Notes: generated from the sequence alone by a model not told the origin. Shown: positions 1 through 6,295, counted from the first letter of the stretch. The stretch is 6,295 nt of DNA from UBA5078 sp041175045 (GCA_041175045.1 JBEDFR010000087.1:1-6295); one strand, 5' to 3'. Made by a program: numbers and translations.

Positions 1-98
1 GGCGAAACCAGGGCCCCGATCAGGGCCGCTGGCCACCGTCATCCCAGCGGTAGCGCGGCCAGAATTAATCTGGTAGCTTACCGGCCTTTCTGATGCCC

Positions 99-136
99 TT
101 GACATGCGAGTGCTCGCGTCAATTGACGCCCACTCG
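99..136 (+). promoter_or_regulatory. Nested inverted repeats in the dksA leader
   Basis: Seen directly: a 14-base perfect palindrome GCGTCAATTGACGC at 116-129, enclosed by CGAGTG (107-112) and CACTCG (131-136). Together these can form one hairpin with an AATT loop. The same segment can fold differently: TTGAC (99-103) pairs with GTCAA (118-122), and GCG/CGC pair inside it. GTCAA at 118-122 can thus pair either with TTGAC upstream or with the second TTGAC at 123-127, so the two folds exclude each other. No T-run follows, so it is not a classical terminator. It could be an operator for a dimeric regulator, an mRNA leader switch, or a chance palindrome. It lies about 50 to 90 bases before the dksA start. 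The function is inferred; the repeats are certain. Confidence 0.4.
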
Positions 137-155
137 TGAGCGTTGAATCTGGACA

Positions 156-170
156 AGCCCCCCGGGGGCT
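156..170 (+). other. GC-rich hairpin next to the dksA ribosome binding site
   Basis: AGCCCCC (156-162) and GGGGGCT (164-170) are perfect inverted repeats around a single central C. In RNA this would be a six-pair stem with a three-base loop. It ends one base before the likely Shine-Dalgarno AGAGG (172-176). A stable stem here could affect ribosome loading or 5' stability of dksA mRNA. Structure is read from sequence; any regulatory role is inference. Confidence 0.4.
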
Positions 171-187
171 AAGAGGCGTAGCGAACC

Positions 188-631
188 ATGTCTGAAAATA
201 AAGCCCCGGCTTCCGCAGCGGTTCTGAAGAACTTCACCCCTTACAAGGAAAAGAAAGGGGAAGAGTACATGAACGAGAACCAGAAGGAGCACTTCAAGGC
301 CATCCTCAACAACTGGCGCAATCAGCTGATGGAAGAAGTGGACCGCACCGTGCACCACATGCAGGACGAAGCGGCGAATTACCCCGATCCCGCCGACCGC
401 GCCACCCAGGAAGAAGAATTCAGTCTGGAACTGCGCACCCGCGACCGCGAGCGCAAGCTGATCAAGAAGATCGACTCCACGCTGGAGAAGATCGCTCAAG
501 ACGATTACGGCTATTGCGAAGCTTGCGGCATCGAGATCGGCATTCGTCGCCTGGAAGCTCGCCCCACCGCCAACAAGTGCATCGACTGCAAGACACTCGA
601 CGAGATCAAGGAAAAGCAGTGGGGCTCCTGA
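188..631 (+). CDS. dksA: RNA polymerase-binding transcription factor DksA
   Basis: DksA binds the secondary channel of RNA polymerase and, with ppGpp, lowers rRNA transcription and raises amino-acid biosynthesis promoters during the stringent response. The 147-residue product has the usual family length. It shows the signature coiled-coil tip, with DPADRA at residues 67-72 (D67 and D70 matching the two functional tip aspartates of E. coli DksA), followed by QEEEFSLELR. The four-cysteine zinc finger is complete: C110, C113, C131 and C134 around GIEIGIRRLEARPTA. The N-terminal KNFTPYKEKKGEEYMNE also fits pseudomonad-type DksA. The ATG at 188 is preceded by AGAGG at 172-176 with 11 bases between, and the next in-frame ATG (269) would remove the conserved FTPY segment. 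gluQ follows after 36 bases, the common arrangement in this group. Only the far N-terminus is variable and cannot be checked. Confidence 0.97.
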   Translation: MSENKAPASAAVLKNFTPYKEKKGEEYMNENQKEHFKAILNNWRNQLMEEVDRTVHHMQDEAANYPDPADRATQEEEFSLELRTRDRERKLIKKIDSTLEKIAQDDYGYCEACGIEIGIRRLEARPTANKCIDCKTLDEIKEKQWGS

Positions 632-640
632 GCCCCCCAC
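619..640 (+). other. Stem-loop over the dksA stop codon
   Basis: GGGGCTC (621-627) and GAGCCCC (630-636) are perfect inverted repeats with CT between them. GT (619-620) and AC (639-640) extend the stem across a CC bulge. The dksA stop codon TGA (629-631) sits at the loop and the start of the descending arm. No T-tract follows, so this does not look like an efficient intrinsic terminator. It could partly attenuate transcription into gluQ, protect the dksA 3' end, or be a processing site. In Shigella flexneri a terminator between dksA and gluQ-rs is reported to limit gluQ-rs expression, which makes a similar role plausible here. Confidence 0.45.
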
Positions 641-667
641 ACGCTACTCACTCGTCGCCTGTGCACC

Positions 668-1558
668 ATGAGCAAAAACACCGACATCATCGGTCGCTTT
701 GCGCCTTCTCCCAGCGGCCCTCTGCATTTCGGGTCGCTGGTTGCCGCCACTGCCAGCTATCTCGATGCCCGCCACCGGGGGGGCCGCTGGCTGCTGCGCA
801 TGGAAGACCTCGACCCCGCCCGTGAACCGCCAGAGGCTGCCGATCAGATTCTGCGCGCCCTGGAGTGCCACGGCCTGCTCTGGGATGGGTCAGTGCTTTA
901 CCAGAGCAGCCGCCTCGATGCCTATGCCGAAGCCCTTGCACAATTGCGCCAGCAAGGCCGCCTGTTCGCCTGTCGCTGCTCCCGCCAACAGATTCAGGCG
1001 GAGGGGGGTGTCTACGATGGTCGCTGCCGCGAACTGGGGCTGCAGGACACTGGCAATGCCATTCGCATTCGCGTCGATGCTATGCGGGTGAACTTCACCG
1101 ACGCCATTCAGGGCGCTCAGTCACAAAGCCTTCTGCAGGAGTGTGGCGACGTCATCCTGCGCCGCAAGGATGGTCTCTTCGCCTATCAACTGGCCGTGGT
1201 GGTCGATGATGCCGCCCAGGGCATCACGGATATCGTAAGAGGCTCGGATCTGCTCGACTCCACGGCCCGTCAGATATTCCTGCAGCAGTTGCTCGACTTG
1301 CCAACGCCGCGATATGCGCACGTTCCCGTTGCCGTGAACGAGCAGGGTCAGAAACTCAGCAAGCAGCATTTTGCTCAGGCATTGCCTCTGCGGGACTGCA
1401 GCGCTGCCCTGCTGCAGGCTCTGCGCTTTCTGGGTCAGCCTGTCGAGCCTGCTCTGAACGGCGCCAGCGTGAATGAAATCCTGGCTTCGGCCGTCCCTCG
1501 CTGGGATATACAGGCTGTCCCCAAGTTGGCTAATATCCGGCACGAAAGTCACTTCTGA
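668..1558 (+). CDS. gluQ: Glutamyl-Q tRNA(Asp) synthetase
   Basis: GluQ-RS activates glutamate with ATP and attaches it to the queuosine base at the wobble position of tRNA(Asp). It is a shortened GluRS paralogue that lacks the anticodon-binding domain. The 296-residue length fits the family. Visible marks are FAPSPSGPLHFGSL at 11-24 (HIGH-like, here HFGS), RMEDLDPAR at 44-52, and a zinc-site pattern of C102, C104, Y116 and C120 as in E. coli YadB. KLSKQ at 229-233 is the KMSKS-like loop. GSDLLDSTARQIFLQ near residue 192 is also typical of the Glx-tRNA synthetase fold. The ATG at 668 is the natural start because the FAPSPSG motif lies ten residues in. No purine-rich ribosome binding site precedes it, so translation may depend on ribosomes leaving dksA 36 bases upstream. 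That coupling is inference. Confidence 0.95.
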   Translation: MSKNTDIIGRFAPSPSGPLHFGSLVAATASYLDARHRGGRWLLRMEDLDPAREPPEAADQILRALECHGLLWDGSVLYQSSRLDAYAEALAQLRQQGRLFACRCSRQQIQAEGGVYDGRCRELGLQDTGNAIRIRVDAMRVNFTDAIQGAQSQSLLQECGDVILRRKDGLFAYQLAVVVDDAAQGITDIVRGSDLLDSTARQIFLQQLLDLPTPRYAHVPVAVNEQGQKLSKQHFAQALPLRDCSAALLQALRFLGQPVEPALNGASVNEILASAVPRWDIQAVPKLANIRHESHF

Positions 1559-1573
1559 CGCCGATGATCATTC

Positions 1574-1577
1574 AGGA
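1574..1577 (+). promoter_or_regulatory. Ribosome binding site that sets the GTG start of cbrX
   Basis: AGGA at 1574-1577 lies six bases before GTG at 1584. No ATG in that frame gives a sensible start: the only one downstream (1617) falls inside the first membrane helix, and upstream codons overlap gluQ. This is the best evidence for a non-ATG start here. Confidence 0.6.
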
Positions 1578-1583
1578 TTACCT

Positions 1584-1760
1584 GTGTATCTCTCCCGCTC
1601 TACACTGCTGTTGCTGATGTTCAGCTATCTGCTGTTCCTGACCAGTGTCGACTGGGTCAGCCAGCCCGAGGGCGCATGGTATCGACCTTTTATTATCGGA
1701 CTTCTGATCATTCTGATTGCGGCACTGTGCCACAGGGAACAGAATTCCGATGACCTTTGA
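1584..1760 (+). CDS. cbrX: Small two-helix membrane protein upstream of cbrA (CbrX-like)
   Basis: The 58-residue product (initiator GTG) begins MYLSRSTLLLLMFSYLLF. It has a hydrophobic helix at about residues 8-22, a short polar turn containing DWVSQPEGAWYRP, a second helix at about 36-49 (FIIGLLIILIAAL), and a polar tail HREQNSDDL. It is therefore very probably an inner-membrane hairpin protein. It starts 25 bases after gluQ and its TGA (1758-1760) lies past the cbrA ATG (1750), an 11-base overlap in a different frame. In Pseudomonas putida a small ORF called cbrX occupies this place and is co-transcribed with cbrAB; I apply the name by position, size and topology, from memory. Its translation probably opens the cbrA start region. 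Whether the peptide itself acts on CbrA is unknown. The tight junctions and two clear helices argue against a chance ORF. Confidence 0.72.
   Translation: MYLSRSTLLLLMFSYLLFLTSVDWVSQPEGAWYRPFIIGLLIILIAALCHREQNSDDL
1734..1739 (+). promoter_or_regulatory. Ribosome binding site of cbrA, inside cbrX
   Basis: AGGGAA at 1734-1739 precedes the cbrA ATG (1750) by ten bases and lies within cbrX codons. GGAA (1736-1739) can pair with TTCC (1745-1748) in a small hairpin that would partly hide the site, which ribosomes translating cbrX would open. The site supports ATG 1750 over an in-frame TTG at 1717 that has no such element. Confidence 0.5.
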
Positions 1761-4695
1761 GCTCAGCAGCCTGTTCATCCTGGGCCTGACCTACATGGCC
1801 ATGCTGTTCGTGATCGCACTGGCGACGGATCGCGGCTGGATTCCCCAGCGGATCGTGCGGCATCCGGTAGTCTATGTACTCGCGCTGGGCGTGTTTGCCA
1901 GCGTCTGGTCCTACTACGCCGCGACAGCCAATGCCTTTCGGGATGGCTTTGGCTACCTGGCACCGTTCATCGGCATCTCGCTGGCCTTCCTGTTTTCGCC
2001 CCTGATGCTGCGACCGATTCTGGAGATCACCAAGAGCTATCAGCTAAGCTCATTGGCTGACTTGCTGGCCTTCCGCTACCGCAGCCCGGTTGCCGGCACA
2101 ATCACTACACTCGTCCTGCTGATGGGGGTTATTCCCCTTTTGTCCCTGCAGATTCAGGCAGTGGCAAACAGTGTCGCCTTGCTGGCGCCCGATACTTCGC
2201 AGACTACACTGGCCGTCGTCTTCTGCTCCCTGATCACTCTGTTCGCCATCTTCTTCGGGACCGGACGCGGTGCCGGCCGCGAAAAGCACGAAGGTCTGGT
2301 CATGGCCATCGCCTTCGACTCAGTGGTGAAGCTGCTGGCTCTGCTCACCCTGGGACTGTTCGCGATCTTCCAGGGATTCGGTGGCTTTGCAGGCGTGGAC
2401 GCCTGGCTGCAGACTCAACCGGAGCTGCTGGCCAGCATCAAGGAGCCGGATGCCCCCGGCTCGTTCCACGTCACCGCCCTGCTGTTCTTCACGGCGGCAG
2501 TCGCCAGTCCTCACATGTTCTACATGATCTTCAACGAGAACAACGACCCGAAAGCGCTGACGATTGCCAGCTGGGCACTGCCGCTGTATTTCCTGTTGCT
2601 CAGCGCCCCGGTGTTGCCGATTCTCTGGGCGGGGTTGAAGGTCGGCTCCGCGGCACCACTGGAATTCTATCCGGTCAGCCTCGGCGTCGATTATGGTTCC
2701 GAGATGATGACGCTGATAGGTTTCCTGGGTGGCCTTTCTGCCGCCAGCGGACTGATCATCGTGATAACCCTGGCTCTGTCCAACATGTGCCTCAATCACT
2801 TGATCCTGCCCGTATACCAACCGACGGCCCGCAACGACATCTACCGTTGGCTGCTTTGGAAACGCCGCGCGCTGATCACGGCCCTGATCTGGATAGGCTT
2901 CATCTTCTATTACCTGCCGGAGGACAAGTTGAGTGTGCGGGCGATCGGCAACGTCTCCTACATCGCCAGCCTCCAGTTCCTGCCCAGCATCATCGCACTG
3001 CTGTACTGGCCGCGGGGCAACAAGAAGGGCTTCCTGACCGGCCTGGGCGTGGGGGTGATGATCTGGTTTATCTTTCTAATGCTGCCAGTGCTCACGGGCA
3101 CCAATCTTCTGGCATTCAGCGACATCAACACGCGCGAGATCGTGGCCGGATCACTTGTCACCAATGTAATCCTGTTCGTCGCCATATCCCTGTGGACGCG
3201 TACATCGGCGGAAGAGCGCGCCTCCGCGGACATCTGTGGCCTCGACACGATCCGGCGCCGTAATCGCACAGGCCTGGTTGCACGTTCGCCTGAGGAATTC
3301 ATCGAGAAGCTCACCAAACCTCTGGGCGAGCGCACGGCCACCCGCGAAGTGCTGCAGGCTCTGCGCGATCTGAAAATCGACAAGCAGGAAAAGCGTCCGT
3401 ACGCCTTGCGCCTGCTTCGAGGCCGCTTGGAAGCCAATCTTTCGGGCCTTCTTGGCCCCTCTATCGCCCATGACCTGATCGATCGTTTCCTGCCTTACAC
3501 CATTGAGTCGGAAACCGGCGCGACGGATGTGGACGTGATTGAGGGCCGCATTGAAGCCTATCGCAGCAATCTCTCAGGTATGGCCGAAGATCTCGACAAT
3601 CTTCGCCGCTATCACCGCCAGGTATTGCTGGAGCTGCCCCTGGGCGTCTGCTCCCTGGGCGAACAGAATCAGATCGTGATGTGGAACAATGCGATGGCAA
3701 AGCTGACTGGAATATCCAGTCAGGAAGTGGTTGGCGCCCAACTCAAGGATATAGAGGAACCGTGGGGCTCTCTCATCGAGGACTTCACATCTGCCGAGGC
3801 GGCACATGCCCACAAGCGAGTGTTGCAGGTCAAGAACAAGCGTCGCTTTATCAGTCTGCACAAGGCCATCATCGAGAAGTCGGCCGCCCACAAGATCAAG
3901 CAAGATGGCGTGGTCATCCTGCTGGAAGATCTGACCGAGACCGAGTTGCTTGAAGAGGAGTTGACTCACAGCGAGCGACTGGCCTCCATTGGACGACTCG
4001 CCGCCGGAGTGGCACACGAGATCGGCAACCCCATCACCGGCATTGCCTGTCTGGCGCAGAACATCCGCGATGAGACCAGCAACGATGAACTGCGCAGCAT
4101 GGCCCGACAGATCATCGAGCAAACGGATCGCACCTCCCGCATCGTGCAGTCCCTGGTGAACTTTGCCCACAGTGGTAGCAACAAGGCAGATCACAATAGC
4201 GAGATTGTCCTGATCGAGGAGTGCGTGAATGAAGCCATCGCATTGATTTCGCTGGACAAGCGGCGCAAGGACATTCACTACAAAGTGGTCTGCAAGCCCG
4301 GCCTGAAGATACTGGGTGACTCCCAGCGCCTGCTGCAGGTGCTGGTGAATCTGATCAACAACGCCCATGATGCCAGTCCCGCGGGAAGCACCATCAGCAT
4401 CGGCTCCAAACTGGTCTCCGGCTCGGTCCAGCTTTCCGTCACCGACGAAGGGACCGGGATTCCCGAGTCGATCCGGGACAGAATTTTTGATCCGTTCTTC
4501 ACCACGAAAGAGCCGGGAGAAGGCACAGGACTTGGCCTTTCGCTGGTGTACAGCATAGTTGAAAACCTCAATGGCCATATTGATATAATCAGCGCGTCAA
4601 GCCGCAGGGAGAATCCCGGCACACGGGTAATCCTGACTTTTCCCTGCTATGATGACGTCGGCCTGCCAGTCGAGAATTTCGCAAAGGCACTCTGA
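1750..4695 (+). CDS. cbrA: Sensor histidine kinase CbrA with transporter-like sensor domain
   Basis: CbrA is the membrane kinase of the CbrAB system controlling carbon/nitrogen balance, use of amino acids such as histidine and proline, and relief of catabolite repression. The 981-residue length matches the family. Residues 1-482 form an SLC5/SSSF-type transporter module with about 13 hydrophobic helices, from FELSSLFILGLTYMAML to NVILFVAISLW. A STAC-like region follows at about 486-600 (RSPEEFIEKLTKPLGERTA, LRLLRGRLEANLSG). A PAS domain spans about 625-735 (LELPLGVCSL, then MWNNAMAKLTGI). The H-box is GVAHEIGNP with phospho-accepting H756. The ATPase has N-box NLINNAHDA (867-875), DEGTGIP (899-905), FDPFFTTKEPGEGTG (913-927) and GTGLGL (925-930). 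All kinase motifs are intact. ATG 1750 was chosen for its ribosome binding site and because the extra codons upstream lie in cbrX. cbrB follows after 49 bases. In Pseudomonas the transporter part takes part in histidine uptake; that is family knowledge, not visible here. Confidence 0.96.
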   Translation: MTFELSSLFILGLTYMAMLFVIALATDRGWIPQRIVRHPVVYVLALGVFASVWSYYAATANAFRDGFGYLAPFIGISLAFLFSPLMLRPILEITKSYQLSSLADLLAFRYRSPVAGTITTLVLLMGVIPLLSLQIQAVANSVALLAPDTSQTTLAVVFCSLITLFAIFFGTGRGAGREKHEGLVMAIAFDSVVKLLALLTLGLFAIFQGFGGFAGVDAWLQTQPELLASIKEPDAPGSFHVTALLFFTAAVASPHMFYMIFNENNDPKALTIASWALPLYFLLLSAPVLPILWAGLKVGSAAPLEFYPVSLGVDYGSEMMTLIGFLGGLSAASGLIIVITLALSNMCLNHLILPVYQPTARNDIYRWLLWKRRALITALIWIGFIFYYLPEDKLSVRAIGNVSYIASLQFLPSIIALLYWPRGNKKGFLTGLGVGVMIWFIFLMLPVLTGTNLLAFSDINTREIVAGSLVTNVILFVAISLWTRTSAEERASADICGLDTIRRRNRTGLVARSPEEFIEKLTKPLGERTATREVLQALRDLKIDKQEKRPYALRLLRGRLEANLSGLLGPSIAHDLIDRFLPYTIESETGATDVDVIEGRIEAYRSNLSGMAEDLDNLRRYHRQVLLELPLGVCSLGEQNQIVMWNNAMAKLTGISSQEVVGAQLKDIEEPWGSLIEDFTSAEAAHAHKRVLQVKNKRRFISLHKAIIEKSAAHKIKQDGVVILLEDLTETELLEEELTHSERLASIGRLAAGVAHEIGNPITGIACLAQNIRDETSNDELRSMARQIIEQTDRTSRIVQSLVNFAHSGSNKADHNSEIVLIEECVNEAIALISLDKRRKDIHYKVVCKPGLKILGDSQRLLQVLVNLINNAHDASPAGSTISIGSKLVSGSVQLSVTDEGTGIPESIRDRIFDPFFTTKEPGEGTGLGLSLVYSIVENLNGHIDIISASSRRENPGTRVILTFPCYDDVGLPVENFAKAL

Positions 4696-4744
4696 ATTTC
4701 ATGGCAAGCTCTTGAATTAGTTATCAAACTGCTTGAGTACCACG

Positions 4745-6145
4745 ATGACAGCGCAAAACAGGGTATTGGTTGTTGAAGACGAGCAGGTCATTCGCACCGC
4801 ATTGCGAAGACTGCTTGAACGGCATGACTATCTTGTGGAGGAGGCCGGCAGTGTCCGGGACGCGCTGGAGAATTTCAATCCGGACGATTTCGACATAGTC
4901 GTGAGTGATCTGCGCCTGCCAGGCGCTCCGGGCACCGACCTCATCGCGGCCACCAAGACACCCGTTCTGATCATGACCAGCTACTCGAGCCTGCGCTCAG
5001 CCATTGACTCCATGAAGATGGGCGCAGTGGACTACATCTCCAAGCCCTTCGAGCACGACGAAATGCTGGAGACGGTAGCCAGAATCGTTCAGGAAAGCGC
5101 CGCTCGCAAGGCGACCGTGGAGAAGCCTGTCCCGCCACCCGAGCCGCCCGTCTACGGCATGATCGGAAGTTGCCCGCAGATGATGGAATTGTTTCGCCGC
5201 ATCCGCAAGGTGGCACAGACCAGCTCCACGGTCCTGATCAATGGCGAATCCGGGACAGGCAAGGAACTCGTTGCTCGCGCGATTCACAAGCTCAGTGATC
5301 GGAAGGACGCCGAGATGATCTCGGTGAACTGCGCTGCCATTCCCGAGAACCTCATAGAATCTGAACTTTTCGGTCATGAAAAGGGCGCTTTTACTGGTGC
5401 CACCGTCAATCGTACCGGACTTGTCGAAGCCGCCAATGGCAGCACCCTGTTCCTTGACGAAATTGGCGAACTGCCGCTGGAAGCGCAGGCTCGTCTGCTG
5501 CGCGTGTTGCAGGAGAACGAAATTCGCAAGGTGGGCTCAGTGCAATCGAAGAAGGTGGATGTACGCCTTGTTGTGGCCACGCATCGCGATCTCAAGCAGC
5601 TCGTCATCGACGGCGATTTCCGTGAAGACCTGTATTACCGTATCAATGTCATGACACTCGTGATTCCGCCCTTGAAAGAGCGCGGCAATGATATCCTGGA
5701 ACTGGCCGACTCCATCCTTGAACGCACCTGCAAGCGTCTGAAGTCCCCCGCACTCAAATTCAGCCAGGATGCCACTCAGGCAATCGCCATGTATTCCTGG
5801 CCGGGCAATGTTCGGGAGCTCGAGAACGCCATCGAGCGGGCCGTAGTGCTCGCCGAGTCTGAATACATCGGTGCCGAGTTGCTGGCCATCGACATCAGCG
5901 GTCGCAATCAATTGCGTCCAGTGCATGATCGCGGCCAAAGTGCCAGCAACTTCGGTGCAGCAATCACCGCCCACGAAGATCCCGTGGAGGAACTCTCTCT
6001 GGAAGACTATTTCCAGCGCTTTGTGCTTGAGCACCAGGATCAGATGAACGAAACCCAGTTGGCACGCAAACTTGGCATCAGTCGCAAGTGCCTTTGGGAG
6101 CGACGTCAACGCTTCGGTTTGCCGCGCAAGAAGAAGCAAGCCTGA
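4745..6145 (+). CDS. cbrB: Sigma-54-dependent response regulator CbrB
   Basis: CbrB is the NtrC-family partner of CbrA; phosphorylated, it drives sigma-54 promoters including crcZ and amino-acid catabolic genes. The 466-residue product has a receiver domain at about 5-120 with acidic pocket E11/D12, phospho-acceptor D55 (VVSDLRLPG), T78 and K100. A proline-rich linker (PVPPPEPPV, 128-136) leads to the AAA+ domain: Walker A GESGTGKE (167-174), GAFTGA sigma-54 contact loop (214-219), Walker B LFLDEIG (235-241), and SWPGNVRELEN (351-361). The C-terminus has a Fis-type helix-turn-helix, about 436-458 (TQLARKLGISRKCLWERR), and a basic tail RKKKQA. All key residues are present. The frame also opens with TTG at 4733, four codons upstream. 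I prefer ATG 4745 because GAG at 4735-4737 sits seven bases before it and no ribosome site precedes the TTG; the choice is not certain. Confidence 0.95.
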   Translation: MTAQNRVLVVEDEQVIRTALRRLLERHDYLVEEAGSVRDALENFNPDDFDIVVSDLRLPGAPGTDLIAATKTPVLIMTSYSSLRSAIDSMKMGAVDYISKPFEHDEMLETVARIVQESAARKATVEKPVPPPEPPVYGMIGSCPQMMELFRRIRKVAQTSSTVLINGESGTGKELVARAIHKLSDRKDAEMISVNCAAIPENLIESELFGHEKGAFTGATVNRTGLVEAANGSTLFLDEIGELPLEAQARLLRVLQENEIRKVGSVQSKKVDVRLVVATHRDLKQLVIDGDFREDLYYRINVMTLVIPPLKERGNDILELADSILERTCKRLKSPALKFSQDATQAIAMYSWPGNVRELENAIERAVVLAESEYIGAELLAIDISGRNQLRPVHDRGQSASNFGAAITAHEDPVEELSLEDYFQRFVLEHQDQMNETQLARKLGISRKCLWERRQRFGLPRKKKQA

Positions 6146-6295
6146 TCTACGCTATTTTGCTTCACCGCTCTTCCACCTCACGCTCAGTATAGAGTTCGCC
6201 ACAGTCATAGCTGCGCCACCAAAGTGTCTCGCGGATGTCAATTTGTTACTGATACACATCTACCCAATTTTTGGAGATGATAGGTAACAAAGTAC
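6146..6295 (+). promoter_or_regulatory. Non-coding region after cbrB, likely 5' part of a crcZ-type promoter
   Basis: No coding frame here looks real, and I see no intrinsic terminator or -24/-12 sigma-54 promoter before the window ends. Base composition is noticeably more AT-rich towards the right. In Pseudomonas the Hfq-sequestering RNA gene crcZ lies directly downstream of cbrB, with CbrB activator sites upstream of its sigma-54 promoter. Position plus the repeat at 6242-6291 suggest the same layout. The RNA itself and its promoter would have to lie beyond base 6295. Confidence 0.45.
6242..6291. promoter_or_regulatory. Putative CbrB upstream activating sites
   Basis: TTTGTTAC (6242-6249) and GTAACAAA (6284-6291) are perfect inverted copies separated by 34 bases. 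Centre to centre this is 42 bases, close to four DNA turns, so both halves face the same side of the helix. From memory, CbrB target sites in Pseudomonas contain TGTTAC and GTAACA half-sites, usually with a shorter gap of roughly 12 to 16 bases. The halves here may therefore each belong to separate, less perfect sites, or a third may follow beyond the window. Assignment to CbrB is inference from motif and location. Confidence 0.5.

Noticed and set aside
1..93. Open plus-strand frame ending at TGA 91-93, possibly the tail of an upstream gene, and an open minus-strand frame from an ATG at 42 to the left edge
   Set aside because: Neither translation resembles a family I recognise and both are too short to support. 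The stretch also holds small inverted repeats (CCGCTGG 26-32 with CCAGCGG 44-50; CCAGA 59-63 with TCTGG 69-73) without a clear T-tract.
99..127. Perfect -35 hexamer TTGACA (99-104) as a dksA promoter
   Set aside because: At 16 to 18 bases spacing the -10 candidates (for example ATTGAC at 122-127) are poor, and the hexamer is part of the inverted repeats, so no promoter is called.
3574..4578. Long open frame of 334 codons on the minus strand, opposite the cbrA kinase region
   Set aside because: It lies entirely antisense to a well-supported gene, has no family motifs, and is expected from codon bias in GC-rich coding DNA. Minus-strand frames at 119-640, 1121-1552, 2320-2820 and 5537-6139 were rejected for the same reason.
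4702..4717. TGGCAAG followed by TTGAA between cbrA and cbrB as a sigma-54 promoter
   Set aside because: The GG element is present, but the GC expected at -12 is AA at the correct spacing.
6133..6163. GAAGCAA/TTGCTTC inverted repeat at the end of cbrB as a terminator
   Set aside because: The seven-base stem is AT-rich with a 17-base loop and no T-run after it, so it is too weak.
6072..6287. Plus-strand open frame of 71 codons at the right edge
   Set aside because: Its first third is out of frame inside cbrB, it lacks a ribosome site, and it runs through the putative CbrB half-sites.

Overview
The window is ordinary-looking gammaproteobacterial chromosome with moderately high GC, read entirely on the + strand: dksA, gluQ, a small membrane-protein gene (cbrX-like), cbrA and cbrB. 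This order (dksA-gluQ-cbrA-cbrB) is the one known from Pseudomonas and close relatives, so a pseudomonad or a neighbouring lineage is the most likely source. The sequence alone does not settle the genus. I see no mobile elements, CRISPR arrays, tRNA or rRNA genes.

Layout. Bases 1-187 hold no gene I can support, but the dksA leader contains several inverted repeats: overlapping hairpins at 99-136 and a GC-rich hairpin at 156-170 just before the ribosome binding site. dksA (188-631) encodes the ppGpp co-regulator of RNA polymerase. A strong stem-loop covers its stop codon (619-640). gluQ (668-1558) encodes the glutamyl-Q tRNA(Asp) synthetase. A 58-residue two-helix membrane protein starts at a GTG (1584-1760) and overlaps the start of cbrA by 11 bases. 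cbrA (1750-4695) is a transporter-like sensor kinase with SSSF, STAC, PAS, HisKA and HATPase parts. cbrB (4745-6145) is its NtrC-type response regulator. The last 150 bases are non-coding and end in a perfect 8-base inverted repeat, TTTGTTAC/GTAACAAA.

How the genes work together. In Pseudomonas, CbrA phosphorylates CbrB, which activates sigma-54 promoters, notably that of the small RNA CrcZ encoded directly downstream of cbrB. CrcZ titrates Hfq/Crc and relieves carbon catabolite repression. The inverted repeat at the right edge resembles the TGTTAC/GTAACA elements described for CbrB upstream activating sites. The window therefore probably stops inside the activator region of a crcZ-type RNA gene lying just beyond base 6295. 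dksA and gluQ link the stringent response and tRNA modification to the same locus. No wholly new system is apparent. The items most worth a second look are the putative CbrB site, the alternative hairpins in the dksA leader, the matched hairpins flanking dksA, and the overlapping cbrX-cbrA start.
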